This document shows positions 1 to 8,166 of a stretch of DNA of 64,000 nucleotides, in pieces (the first letter of the stretch is position 1; every line of letters starts with the position of its first letter). A program made the translations under genes and the position numbers. This stretch comes from an uncultured Sphingomonadaceae bacterium (GTDB lineage: Bacteria; Pseudomonadota; Alphaproteobacteria; Sphingomonadales; Sphingomonadaceae). The notes below the pieces were generated by a model that did no database searches, was not told the DNA's origin, and worked only from the letters and a program-made list of their open reading frames with translations. The stretch covers positions 809,501 through 873,500 of the forward strand of contig CANLCX010000001.1 in assembly GCA_947489315.1 (NCBI GenBank), in the 5' to 3' direction.

Positions 1-215
1 AGGCTTGGGCATCGACCGCCGAACAGGTTCAACCTGCATTCGGAGCGGTGCTCTCGCGGACGGCCAGCAGCCAGGAAGCGGTACCAGCGCCGCCGTCCGG
101 ATATGAGATGGTCAAATTCCGGACCAGCTTCGAAAACAAGCCCGATGCCACCGAGACCTTGACGCTGGTTCGGGAGGATTCGACCTGGAAGGTGGTAGGT
201 TATTGGATTGAGTGA
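1..215 (+). CDS. DUF4019 domain protein (3' end only)
   Basis: The window opens inside a gene read in the frame whose first full codon begins at base 3. About 70 residues are visible, ending WKVVGYWIE before TGA. The pattern of a Gln/Phe-rich helix, an Arg, a PPSGYEMVKF strand, a FRTSFENK-like strand and a closing LVREDSTWKVVGYWIE strand is typical of the DUF4019 family, small exported proteins of unknown function. The amino end, including any signal peptide, is outside the window. Family assignment rests on pattern recognition only. Confidence 0.7.
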   Translation, partial: AWASTAEQVQPAFGAVLSRTASSQEAVPAPPSGYEMVKFRTSFENKPDATETLTLVREDSTWKVVGYWIE

Positions 216-305
216 TCGGGTGGGGAGTGGGATTATGCTCCCCGGCCAGTCAATGTCATGGCTTACTGGTTTCGAGATTTTATGCAGCGGCAGCGAGCAC
301 CCATC

Positions 306-893
306 CTATCCAGCCAACTGGCTCAAAGCGAAGCTCTGCGCCGCATCTCGAACTTCTTCGGCCAATTCTGAATCGGGTAGCGACTTGGCAATAACCATGC
401 CGCCCACGCATAATGCCGCCATCGACAAGGCTTGCTGCCGTGCTTCGCGACCTCTCTTGCCAATGCCGTTCTCAAACAATCCGACCATTGCTTGCAGCAG
501 CTCGGAATAGGATGTCTGCACCTGCGGATTGGACCGGGCAATGTCTGAAGGCAGCGCGATCATCGGACATTGTCCATCGATATCGCCCAGATGTTCCGAA
601 GACAGATATCCCAATATCATTTGGCGGACCATGTCTTCCCCGGGCGAACCTGGATCGACGCCAGCATCTTTCCGCCATTCAGCACCACGGCCATGCAAAA
701 AGCTGGATACGGCAGCGTGGTGGAGCTGTTCTTTCGTCTTGAAATGATTGTAGAATCCCCCGCGAGTGAGCCCCGCATTCTCCATCACCATGTCGATGGT
801 GACATCCTGAAAGCCGTGCCGGTTAAATAGAATTCTGGCAGATTCAACGATCTTCGCACGTGTCTGCTGCTTATGCTCAGCACTATAAGGCAT
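306..893 (-). CDS. TetR/AcrR family transcriptional regulator
   Basis: This 195-residue protein has an N-terminal helix-turn-helix at about residues 10-55 (ARILFNRHGFQDVTIDMVMENAG followed by GGFYNHFKTKEQL), the signature of TetR regulators. The C-terminal ligand-binding half is variable and gives no ligand. The gene is divergent from the YciI/membrane/DHFR-like operon that starts at 1011. A perfect inverted repeat lies directly upstream of its own ribosome binding site (GGGAGA, about 902-907). Repression of both its own gene and the divergent operon is therefore the likely role (inference). The ATG at 893 follows that ribosome binding site at good spacing. Confidence 0.9.
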   Translation of the reverse strand: MPYSAEHKQQTRAKIVESARILFNRHGFQDVTIDMVMENAGLTRGGFYNHFKTKEQLHHAAVSSFLHGRGAEWRKDAGVDPGSPGEDMVRQMILGYLSSEHLGDIDGQCPMIALPSDIARSNPQVQTSYSELLQAMVGLFENGIGKRGREARQQALSMAALCVGGMVIAKSLPDSELAEEVRDAAQSFALSQLAG

Positions 894-906
894 CGGTATG
901 TTCTCC

Positions 907-926
907 CTTTTATGGTGTCATAAAAG
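907..926. promoter_or_regulatory. Inverted repeat, probable TetR operator
   Basis: CTTTTATG-GTGT-CATAAAAG is a perfect 8+8 inverted repeat with a 4-base spacer. It lies 13 bases upstream of the tetR start and about 85 bases upstream of the divergent operon. Size and symmetry fit a TetR dimer site. A function as operator is inferred from position. Confidence 0.6.
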
Positions 927-1010
927 ATTTCTAAAAATGTTCTTTAACATATTTAGATCGGCGCAATAAAGGCGGTTCGAAAGACACCAAACCCTCAGAG
1001 GAGAATGAAA

Positions 1011-1328
1011 ATGCAAAAATTCATCTTGGCCTATCATGGCGGAAAAACTTCAATGACACCCGAAGAAGGGCAGCAACATATGAAAAAATGGATGGCATGG
1101 ATGGATGGCCTTGGCGACGCGGTGGTGGATCGCGGTCTTCCTGTTGGCCAATCGATAACGGTCAGTTCTGATGGCGTGACGGAAGACGGCGGCTCCAACC
1201 CGTTATCCGGTATCACGATCATTCAAGCGGAAAATCAGGATGCGGCAATCGCCATGACGAAAAAATCACCGCATCTCGACATTGGCGGGACTATTGAATT
1301 GGCCCCGGCGATGGATATGCCAATGTAG
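1011..1328 (+). CDS. YciI-like (DGPF-type) small protein
   Basis: A protein of about 105 residues with the YciI/DGPF fold pattern: MQKFILAYHGG opening strand, a helix EEGQQHMKKWMAWMDGLGDAV, a G-LPVGQS strand and a closing GG-IELAP strand. YciI-like proteins are ferredoxin-like alpha+beta dimers, and their substrate is usually unknown. Two ATGs are available, at 1005 and 1011. GAGGAG at 998-1003 is 7 bases from the second and only 1 base from the first, so 1011 is chosen. It is the first gene of an operon with the membrane protein at 1338 and the DHFR-like gene at 1742. YciI genes next to TetR regulators and RibD-C proteins are common in soil and water bacteria. Confidence 0.85.
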   Translation: MQKFILAYHGGKTSMTPEEGQQHMKKWMAWMDGLGDAVVDRGLPVGQSITVSSDGVTEDGGSNPLSGITIIQAENQDAAIAMTKKSPHLDIGGTIELAPAMDMPM

Positions 1329-1337
1329 GAGGCGATT

Positions 1338-1745
1338 GTGAAACATATATTGTCGGTGATAGCCTTCATGATCGTCTCGTTCGCCGTTCAAGGGCTGAAC
1401 CACTTTGTGATCAATATAGAATATTATGCCAATATTGATTTTGCACGACCGGAGCCTGTTATGGCTCTGGGTTTCCTGACGATGATCATTCAGGGAAGCA
1501 TTTTGACTCTCGCGCTGGCCCATATCGCTCCGATCAACGCGAGGGTAAAAGATGGTCTGAAGGTGTCGCTCAGTTTTGGATTGTTTCTGGGTTTCTATAT
1601 CGCCTTTGCAGAACCGGCCAAATATACGGCACCATCTATTCCGGGCTGGATATTCACAGAGGGCCTCGCCAGCACGATCCAGTTTGTTGTGTTCGGTTTT
1701 GTCCTCGGTTTCATCCACGAGCGTTTCACGAAGGCATCCACATGA
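1338..1745 (+). CDS. Small integral membrane protein, unknown function
   Basis: A protein of 135 residues with four predicted hydrophobic segments at about 4-22, 42-62, 76-92 and 108-126. It ends with a short cytoplasmic tail HERFTKAST. I do not recognise a named family. The start is a GTG placed 5 bases after a very strong ribosome binding site (AGGAGG, 1327-1332), and the preceding YciI gene stops only 9 bases upstream. The stop overlaps the next start by 4 bases (ATGA), so it is translated together with the DHFR-like gene. Its role probably concerns the same stress or compound sensed by the divergent TetR protein (inference). Confidence 0.8.
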   Translation: MKHILSVIAFMIVSFAVQGLNHFVINIEYYANIDFARPEPVMALGFLTMIIQGSILTLALAHIAPINARVKDGLKVSLSFGLFLGFYIAFAEPAKYTAPSIPGWIFTEGLASTIQFVVFGFVLGFIHERFTKAST

Positions 1746-2299
1746 GAGAAATTGCGGCACTGACATTCGTAACTGTTGATGGTGTTATGCAGGCGGTTCG
1801 TTCGCCCGATGAAGATCGCTCTGGCGGTTTTACTTCGGGCGGCTGGGCCACCGCATATTGGGATCCGGTAATGGAGCAGGTCCAGAAGGAGGCGATGGCC
1901 GAACCTTATGATATGCTGCTGGGCCGCAAAACCTATGAGATGTTTTCTAGTCATCAGGACACCAGCATGAATGATGGCCATGTTTATGTCGTGTCGTCCG
2001 GTAAACTGGATCCCAAATGGGCGAACACTACGTTCCTTTCGGGCGATGCTGTGGCCGAAGTGGCCAAACTCAAAAATCGGGATGGACCATTATTGCAGAT
2101 CCATGGCAGCTGGCAATTGATCCAAACGCTTTTGGCTGCAGACCTGATCGATGAATTTCGTCTCTGGATATTTCCTGTGATTATTGGGTCCGGTAAGCGC
2201 CTATTTGACAGCGAGGTCGAAATAACGGCGCTCAAACTGGTAAAGTCCGCTCCGACCGGCAACGGAGCCGTCATGAGTATTTATCGAAAGCCAAATTAG
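1742..2299 (+). CDS. Dihydrofolate reductase family protein (RibD C-terminal type)
   Basis: This 185-residue protein matches the RibD C-terminal/DHFR-like family. It opens with TFVTVDGVMQA, then has a GRKTYEMF motif, a strand-turn YVVSSGKLDP, LLQIHGSWQLIQTLLAADLIDE near residue 120-140 and PVIIGSGKRLF. These proteins bind NADPH and reduce pyrimidine- or folate-like substrates, but single-domain members of this kind are mostly uncharacterised and usually not the essential FolA. It overlaps the upstream membrane protein gene by 4 bases and closes the TetR-controlled operon. Confidence 0.88.
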   Translation: MREIAALTFVTVDGVMQAVRSPDEDRSGGFTSGGWATAYWDPVMEQVQKEAMAEPYDMLLGRKTYEMFSSHQDTSMNDGHVYVVSSGKLDPKWANTTFLSGDAVAEVAKLKNRDGPLLQIHGSWQLIQTLLAADLIDEFRLWIFPVIIGSGKRLFDSEVEITALKLVKSAPTGNGAVMSIYRKPN

Positions 2300-2302
2300 G
2301 TT

Positions 2303-2421
2303 TCGGTCCAGCACGGTGAATTCGGCCTTCTTGCGGCTCGCAATGGAGCCGACCATCGCGTCTTGCCCGATCACCTTCATGATTATAGCGCGCAGGGCTT
2401 CGTTGAACGCCTTAATGAAAC
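2303..2421 (-). pseudogene. Relic of an amidohydrolase gene (C-terminal fragment)
   Basis: On the minus strand this stretch reads EALRAIIMKVIGQDAMVGS followed by IASRKKAEFTVLDRN. The intact amidohydrolase at 4673-6415 carries KALRAITIEAAQVIGMDALVGS and IATGKKADFTVLDRN at its C-terminal end. The DNA is visibly alike over about 105 bases, with an internal gap of about 9 bases. No start, no catalytic part and no upstream gene body remain, so this is a decayed duplicate or the leftover of a deletion. It lies just downstream of the DHFR-like gene, separated from the full copy by the S9 peptidase gene. Confidence 0.75.
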
Positions 2422-2531
2422 TGTTGCAGCTTTAAGACTAATCCCGCCAAGAATATGATGGTTTTTTTCATTTATTGATAATCAGCAATTGATTCTCTTG
2501 AATTAATAGCGCGATTTTGAAATAGTCTCGT

Positions 2532-2537
2532 TATAAT
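2532..2537 (+). promoter_or_regulatory. Possible -10 element (TATAAT) for the S9 peptidase gene
   Basis: A consensus TATAAT lies in the AT-rich stretch 2455-2540, but no good -35 box is found 16-18 bases upstream. If it is used, transcription would start near 2544. That would exclude the TTG at 2540 as start codon and favour the in-frame TTG at 2555. Confidence 0.35.
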
Positions 2538-2539
2538 AT

Positions 2540-4606
2540 TTGGGGCAGACTATTTTGCGATTTAGATCATGGATAGGTTTTCAGGGAGCGGTTTTTATCC
2601 GTTTCCTGATATTGGTTTCATCGATCGCGGGACTTTCCGCCGTGGCAAGGGCGGATGCTGTGCCAAGCCCGCCCGCATCTGGTTTGATCCCGATTGAGAG
2701 TTTCTCGTCACTACCATTTCTGCATTCTCCCGCTTTGTCGCCCAATGGCAAAAAGGTCGCCGTATTGGTGAATAAGGGCGAGAAAAAGTTCATCGGCATT
2801 ATCAACCTTTCTGCTCCAGCTGGTAGTGATATCAAATATTATTCAATCGGCAAAACCGGTATCAATTGGTTCCGCTGGGCGGGCGATAAAAAACTGCTGC
2901 TGAGCTTTGGCCGCGTCCATAATCTCATTTTTATGGCGTTTTCGTCCAATGCGCTCAAAAGCCTCGATCTGGAAACTTCCAAAGTGACGAAGTTGAATGA
3001 GAAATCGCAACTGGAAAAAGATGGTATGATATTTACCGACCCCGCCGGCCGTTACGTCATTGTTTATCAGTATCGACGCGGAAAACCATTTGCCGTCAGG
3101 ATTAACCTGATAGATGGCGAGGAGACGGTGCTCGAAAAACCACAGCATCAGATTGACCAATGGCTCGCGGATTCTGAAGGAAATATCCGAGCCGGAATAA
3201 ACTATAGTAAGAAGCGGTGGCGGCTTTATTATCGCAGCGCGCCTGGAGAGAAGTTGGTCAAGATTGAGAACCGCCGCTACGATTCTTTTGAAGATGATGT
3301 TGTCGATGATCTGCAATTTTTGCCTGAAACCGGGCAGGCGGTTATTCTGGCCAATGGTAAAACCGGAAGATTCGGTGTCTATCAGTATAATTTTCAAGAG
3401 GATCTTTTTGGAAAGACAATTTTTGAACATCCAGATGCCGACGTCACGGAACTCGTGCTGGATAGCCAGCAAAGGCTGATTGGCGTAAAATTTGACGCGG
3501 AGAAACCGGGTCAAAAATGGCTGGTCCCGGAGCTGGAAGATCTACAGCAGCGGATTGATCGGGTCTTCAAATCCAAGCATAATAGCATTTTGAGTACCAG
3601 CAGAGATCGTCGGGTCGCTCTATTCTGGTCGGGTTCCGGATCTGACCCCGGATCCTATTACCTCTACTATCCAAAGCAGCAGAAAATCGAGCAGATATTA
3701 ATCCCCTATAACCAAATAGAGCCCGGGAAGATGGCGGCCGTGGAGCCGGTCCGGTATCCGTCGCGGGAAGGGGGATCGATACCGGCTTATCTGACCCTAC
3801 CGAAAGCATCGGGTGGCAAAAATCTGCCAGCGATCATTCTACCCCATGGTGGTCCCTTTGCCCGTACGAGTTGGAGATTTGATCCTTTGGTGCAGATGCT
3901 GGCCAGTCGTGGATATGCCGTGCTGCAACCGAATTTTCGTGGCTCCACGGGTTATGGCCGTGCTTATGTTGAAAAGGGTTATGACCAGTGGGGCACAGGG
4001 ATGATTGATGACATTGATGATGGCACACAATGGTTGATTGAGCAGGGCATTGCTGACGAGAACCGTATCTGCATCATGGGAGGCAGCTATGGCGGATATG
4101 CAGCCTTGTGGGGTGTGATTCGAAATCCGGATATGTATCAATGTGCGATTAGCCTGAATGGAGTTACCGACGTTCGGGCGATGCTTAAATATGATCGCAA
4201 GCAATTTGCCGCCCGGCGTTACGCTCGAAAATGGGAAGAGAAAGTGGCTGGCGTAGAGAAAAAAGACCTTGAGGCCATTTCACCCGTCCAACAGGCGGCC
4301 CTTTTGCGGGTGCCCGTATTAGTTGCCCAAGGTGAAAAAGATAATAATGTCCCGCGGCGACATGCTGATGATTTTATTGCGGCCTTGAAAAAATCGGGGT
4401 TTGAAAAGTTGGAAACAATCTACTTTCCCAAGTCAAGTCATAATTTTGATACGAGCGAGGACTTCACCAATTACATGAAGAAATCTCTCCAATTTTTAGC
4501 CAAGCACAACCCGACAACTGCGAATGATAATAGTGATGCGGCTGAGCTAAAGATCGAAATCAAAGCGCCGAGCGGAGATGAAGGCAAAGGCAAAGACGAG
4601 GGTTAG
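2540..4606 (+). CDS. Secreted S9 family peptidase (prolyl oligopeptidase type)
   Basis: A protein of up to 688 residues. A hydrophobic signal segment (FIRFLILVSSIAGLSAVARADA) precedes a beta-propeller-like region at about 50-400 and an alpha/beta-hydrolase domain at about 410-660. The nucleophile is Ser516 in GGSYGGYAALW. The acid is the Asp in AQGEKDNNVP and the base the His in FPKSSHNFD. Family members cleave short peptides after Pro, Ala or other residues in the periplasm. No ATG lies before the signal segment, so the start must be a TTG: 2540 or, better placed behind GGGGCAG and a possible -10 box, 2555. The tail of about 30 residues is Asn/Asp/Lys-rich and probably disordered. Confidence 0.92.
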   Translation: MGQTILRFRSWIGFQGAVFIRFLILVSSIAGLSAVARADAVPSPPASGLIPIESFSSLPFLHSPALSPNGKKVAVLVNKGEKKFIGIINLSAPAGSDIKYYSIGKTGINWFRWAGDKKLLLSFGRVHNLIFMAFSSNALKSLDLETSKVTKLNEKSQLEKDGMIFTDPAGRYVIVYQYRRGKPFAVRINLIDGEETVLEKPQHQIDQWLADSEGNIRAGINYSKKRWRLYYRSAPGEKLVKIENRRYDSFEDDVVDDLQFLPETGQAVILANGKTGRFGVYQYNFQEDLFGKTIFEHPDADVTELVLDSQQRLIGVKFDAEKPGQKWLVPELEDLQQRIDRVFKSKHNSILSTSRDRRVALFWSGSGSDPGSYYLYYPKQQKIEQILIPYNQIEPGKMAAVEPVRYPSREGGSIPAYLTLPKASGGKNLPAIILPHGGPFARTSWRFDPLVQMLASRGYAVLQPNFRGSTGYGRAYVEKGYDQWGTGMIDDIDDGTQWLIEQGIADENRICIMGGSYGGYAALWGVIRNPDMYQCAISLNGVTDVRAMLKYDRKQFAARRYARKWEEKVAGVEKKDLEAISPVQQAALLRVPVLVAQGEKDNNVPRRHADDFIAALKKSGFEKLETIYFPKSSHNFDTSEDFTNYMKKSLQFLAKHNPTTANDNSDAAELKIEIKAPSGDEGKGKDEG

Positions 4607-4638
4607 CTAAGTTGTAGTTTTCCAGATTGTTTGCTGAA

Positions 4639-4665
4639 CACAGGACCATGTGTCGCTGTCCTGTG
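4639..4665. terminator. Hairpin between convergent genes
   Basis: CACAGGAC and GTCCTGTG form a perfect 8-bp stem with an 11-base loop in the 66-bp gap between the ends of the S9 peptidase and the amidohydrolase. There is no clear T-run on either side, so a two-way terminator is likely from position but not proven. Confidence 0.5.
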
Positions 4666-4672
4666 CTAGGCT

Positions 4673-6415
4673 CTATTCCGCCGGAAACCACTGGCCCTCA
4701 AACACCACACCTTGGACCTGCACCTGCTGCAAGTTGGCCGCACCGCCATCATAGGGATTGCGGTCCAGCACGGTGAAATCGGCTTTCTTACCTGTGGCGA
4801 TGGAGCCGACCAACGCGTCCATACCGATGACCTGCGCTGCCTCTATGGTGATGGCGCGCAGGGCCTTGTCGAGGGACAGGCGCTCTTGCGGAGCCTTTAC
4901 ATTGCCGTCGAGCGTAATCCGGTTGCTCGCGACCCAAGCGAGATAGAGCGGATTAATTGGCGCCATGTTAAAGTCGCTGTGCAGGCCGAGCGGTACGCCC
5001 TTGCGCTCCAGCGAACCGAGCCGGTTCATTTGGGCGGCCCGGTCGGGGCCTAGGCCGGTTTTGGCATAGGCATCACCAAGGATGCGGATATAATTGGGCT
5101 GGGCGGAGACATAGATACCCATTTCACCAATCCGGCGGTTTTGCGCTTCGGTCGAATAGCCGAGATGCTCCATGATGATCTTCTGGCCGTTTTTGGGTGC
5201 CAGCTTTTCGGATATATCGAGCACGACATCCAGTCCTTTGTCGCCGTTGACATGGGTATGGAGGTTCCAGCCAGCCTCCCAGAAGCGATTGGTCTGCTTT
5301 AGCAATTCCTCTGGCTCGGTTAGCCATTTGCCTTCGTGACCATCGGAATATCCTGGCGGGTTCATCTGCATATATTGCGCGAAAAACGCGCCATCGGCGA
5401 ACAGCTTTACCCGGTTGGAGAAGAAGAATTTATCGCTGTCATATTTGGCTTTCATATCTCTCAGCCAGACATTCGGGTCGCCCGTAACCAGCGGTGCAAC
5501 CGGTATCGCGAGGATACGAGACGGCATAGTGGGCTGGTCATAGAGGCTCTTGAACAGCTTCGCTTCCATCTCTGGTCCGCCAAAACCGCCAAAGGCCAGG
5601 TCGGCACTGGTGGTTACGCCATTTTCCAGCATCATTTGCCGCATCTGGCTCAGGCCGATCTGGATTTTTTCGGGCGAGAAAAGATAGGGGCGGAGTTTGC
5701 CTATGCCGTTGAAGAGAGCGGTTTCATGGATGATGCCACTGTCATAATCCGCATGGCCCGGGGTTATGTCGGGCTTGTCAAATTGCTTCTCGAACGCCTC
5801 CTTTGTACCGATGTCCAGTAAATCGAGGGCTTTGCTGTTGGCGATAATCTCGTGAAAACTGCGTTGCCAGATGACCACCGGCCGGTCGGGCGCAATTCGG
5901 TCGAGCAAGGCGCGATCCATATCTCCGTGGAACAAGCGGTGATGGCCCCAGGTGATGAATAGCTTATCATCGCTTTTCGCTAGCTCTTCTTTGAGGCGCT
6001 TTTCATAAGCTTCTTTGCTCCGCGCGGCGGGATAGGTCTTGCCGGGCAGCTCCCATGCCTCTGGACTGATGAAGGGCAGGGGGAGCATCATGATTGTCTG
6101 CATTGGGTGGACATGCGGCTCGATAAAGCCAGGCATCAGAACGTTCTTGGCAAACCGTTGGTCAATATTGACATCGCGTCCCTCGGTCCACGCGCTGAGA
6201 TCCTCTAGTGATTGACCTAGGCCAAGGATGATCCCTTCTGAAGTGGCAACAAAACGGGCCTCGGGATAGCCTGGTTCCATGGTGATAATCTTGGCGGCTT
6301 CATAGACCGTGACTTCGGGATAGCTGACCGTTTCTGAGGGCCCTGATGCGCTAACCGATATGCTGAATCCGATAGCCGCTGCGATGGCGATGACGCCACG
6401 AAAAAACATCTTCAC
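4673..6415 (-). CDS. Secreted amidohydrolase (YtcJ-like, amidohydro_3 family)
   Basis: About 580 residues with a signal peptide (FFRGVIAIAAAIGFSISVSA). The metal-binding HxH of the amidohydrolase superfamily is seen in GFIEPHVHP. Further motifs are THVNGDKG, IIMEHLGY and GLHSDFNM, and a C-terminal strand domain TGKKADFTVLDRNP. YtcJ-like enzymes hydrolyse C-N bonds of unknown small substrates; export makes this one periplasmic. GTG at 6415 is 5 bases after GGGGAGG and is preferred over the upstream ATG at 6436, which would put charged residues ahead of the signal. A fragment of a second copy survives at 2303-2421. Confidence 0.9.
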   Translation of the reverse strand: MKMFFRGVIAIAAAIGFSISVSASGPSETVSYPEVTVYEAAKIITMEPGYPEARFVATSEGIILGLGQSLEDLSAWTEGRDVNIDQRFAKNVLMPGFIEPHVHPMQTIMMLPLPFISPEAWELPGKTYPAARSKEAYEKRLKEELAKSDDKLFITWGHHRLFHGDMDRALLDRIAPDRPVVIWQRSFHEIIANSKALDLLDIGTKEAFEKQFDKPDITPGHADYDSGIIHETALFNGIGKLRPYLFSPEKIQIGLSQMRQMMLENGVTTSADLAFGGFGGPEMEAKLFKSLYDQPTMPSRILAIPVAPLVTGDPNVWLRDMKAKYDSDKFFFSNRVKLFADGAFFAQYMQMNPPGYSDGHEGKWLTEPEELLKQTNRFWEAGWNLHTHVNGDKGLDVVLDISEKLAPKNGQKIIMEHLGYSTEAQNRRIGEMGIYVSAQPNYIRILGDAYAKTGLGPDRAAQMNRLGSLERKGVPLGLHSDFNMAPINPLYLAWVASNRITLDGNVKAPQERLSLDKALRAITIEAAQVIGMDALVGSIATGKKADFTVLDRNPYDGGAANLQQVQVQGVVFEGQWFPAE

Positions 6416-6509
6416 TAGAACCTCCCCTTTTTTCAAAGACTAAGCTCCTGATGACGGGTTGGGCAAGCGCTATTTGCATGCTAGTCACTTCGGATAGGGG
6501 GCCGATTTT

Positions 6510-6992
6510 ATGAAACATGCGCTGATGCAGCTGACTTTGGGATCACTCGCTATGGGGCTGTCGGCCGCCGGTCAGGCAGAACAAATGCAATATATATCCG
6601 AACCCTTCGTGATGCCGCAGAGCAGGGCGCAGCGCATTGTCTCGAAGCTGGGCAATATGACCCTGAAGAGCGGTGATCGGCCCTCGGCTGCGCAATTGGC
6701 GCGCGATTGCTTGAGTTCGGCATCTTTTATTATGCAAGACGGCGCTGGTGTTGGTGGCGTCAACCAATCCGCCATGCCGGCTATGCGTTTTTGGGGCTCG
6801 ATCAACGGCGCTGTTTATGTCCGCGCTGACAGAAACGGCCGGGCGATCAAGTTTGGTGAAGGCGATACGGACTACCGCCGCAGATTCATGAATGACGAAG
6901 ATGATGCGGCGATGGACAGGGGACAGGTGCCCAGTTTTGTGCGCGACCATTATGCCGAATGCGAGGATATCCGGAAACGTTTTGACGGTTAA
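6510..6992 (+). CDS. Small secreted protein of unknown function
   Basis: This 160-residue protein has a signal peptide (LTLGSLAMGLSAAGQAE) and two Cys residues in the mature part (ARDCLSS, YAECED) that could form a disulfide. I do not recognise a family. AGGGGG upstream of the ATG supports the start. It is convergent with the DMT transporter gene, and the two stop codons overlap (6989-6992). Confidence 0.75.
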   Translation: MKHALMQLTLGSLAMGLSAAGQAEQMQYISEPFVMPQSRAQRIVSKLGNMTLKSGDRPSAAQLARDCLSSASFIMQDGAGVGGVNQSAMPAMRFWGSINGAVYVRADRNGRAIKFGEGDTDYRRRFMNDEDDAAMDRGQVPSFVRDHYAECEDIRKRFDG

Positions 6993-7927
6993 AGCGCCTG
7001 GGCGGCCTCCCTGGCAGCCTTCACATGCTCTCGCCACGCAATGAATAGACCCGACCCAATGATAATCGGCGCCCCGAGCAGGATTGACAGGCCGGGCCAT
7101 TGGCTGAACACAACAATGCCGATGATGGTGGCCCAGACCAATGCGCTGTAATCCATCGGCATGACGGTGGAGACAGGCGCCAAACGTAGCGATTGGGTGA
7201 TGGTCAATTGCCCGATCGCACCGAAAATGCCGACGCCAAGCAGATAGCCCCAAGTCTTGGCTTCATGCCCGCCGCCATAGATGTAAGCACATATCGCGAG
7301 GGCCGGTAAGGTATAGACCGAGAACCAGAAGATTGTGACGATGCTGGTTTCTGTCCGACCAAGCATGCGAATGACCAAGGTCACCGATGCGGTCACCAAG
7401 GCTCCAATGAGTGCCACCGTAGCGCCAAAGGCCGGGATTAGGCTGCCACCCGGCTGGATGACGACCAATACGCCGATGAAACCTATCAATATGGCCGACC
7501 AGCGCCGGATACCAACTTTTTCACGAAGGATAACAGCGGCGAACAGCGTTGCAAAAATCGGTACGGTGAAGCTAATCGTCGTCGCATCGGCCAAGGGCAA
7601 GAGCGTCATCGCCCAAAAATTGAGGCCCATAGCAAAAATGCCCAATGTCGACCGCAATATGTGCAGCACATGCTTGTTCGATTTAATGGCGGGCCATCCC
7701 GCTTCGCTTCGCCAGATCAAGAAACATATCAGCGGCATCGCTGTCAGTTGCCTATAAAACAGGCTTTCGGTGACATGGACGCCATCCTGTCCCGCCAATT
7801 TCACAAAGGCGAACATGATCGCGAGCGACAGCATCGCCGCAAGCCGCGTCAGGATACCCGCCATAGGGCGGTTTTGCCCGAGAACCGGTTGTTCCGTCGG
7901 CACTTTATCTAAAACATCAGTTGTCAT
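6989..7927 (-). CDS. DMT superfamily transporter (EamA)
   Basis: Ten hydrophobic segments arranged as two EamA repeats: LAAMLSLAIMFAFVKLAG opens the first, and LIGALVTASVTLVIRML the second. EamA carriers usually export amino acids, nucleosides or other metabolites across the inner membrane; the substrate cannot be read here. The frame stays open back to 8062, but the added residues are polar and unlike this family, so ATG 7927 (MTTDVLDK) or 7936 is the likely start. The gene stands between unrelated neighbours. Confidence 0.9.
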   Translation of the reverse strand: MTTDVLDKVPTEQPVLGQNRPMAGILTRLAAMLSLAIMFAFVKLAGQDGVHVTESLFYRQLTAMPLICFLIWRSEAGWPAIKSNKHVLHILRSTLGIFAMGLNFWAMTLLPLADATTISFTVPIFATLFAAVILREKVGIRRWSAILIGFIGVLVVIQPGGSLIPAFGATVALIGALVTASVTLVIRMLGRTETSIVTIFWFSVYTLPALAICAYIYGGGHEAKTWGYLLGVGIFGAIGQLTITQSLRLAPVSTVMPMDYSALVWATIIGIVVFSQWPGLSILLGAPIIIGSGLFIAWREHVKAAREAAQAL

Positions 7928-8166
7928 GGGGCGCATAGAATGGTGGTAGACCCTTGTGATTGAGCCTGTGATAGGCGCAATGCGGCCAGCAATGCAATTG
8001 CGCATTGTGGCGTAGCTATATTGCTTTTGTAATTTAGTTGCGCCCATTTCATGGCTGGCCATTGCATGCTTATCGGCGGTGAATTATATAGAATGGTAAG
8101 AAAAATGCCGGTTCAACGAGTCTTTTCACGTTGATTTTCGGGTAGAACAAATCTCAGGAGCTTAAT

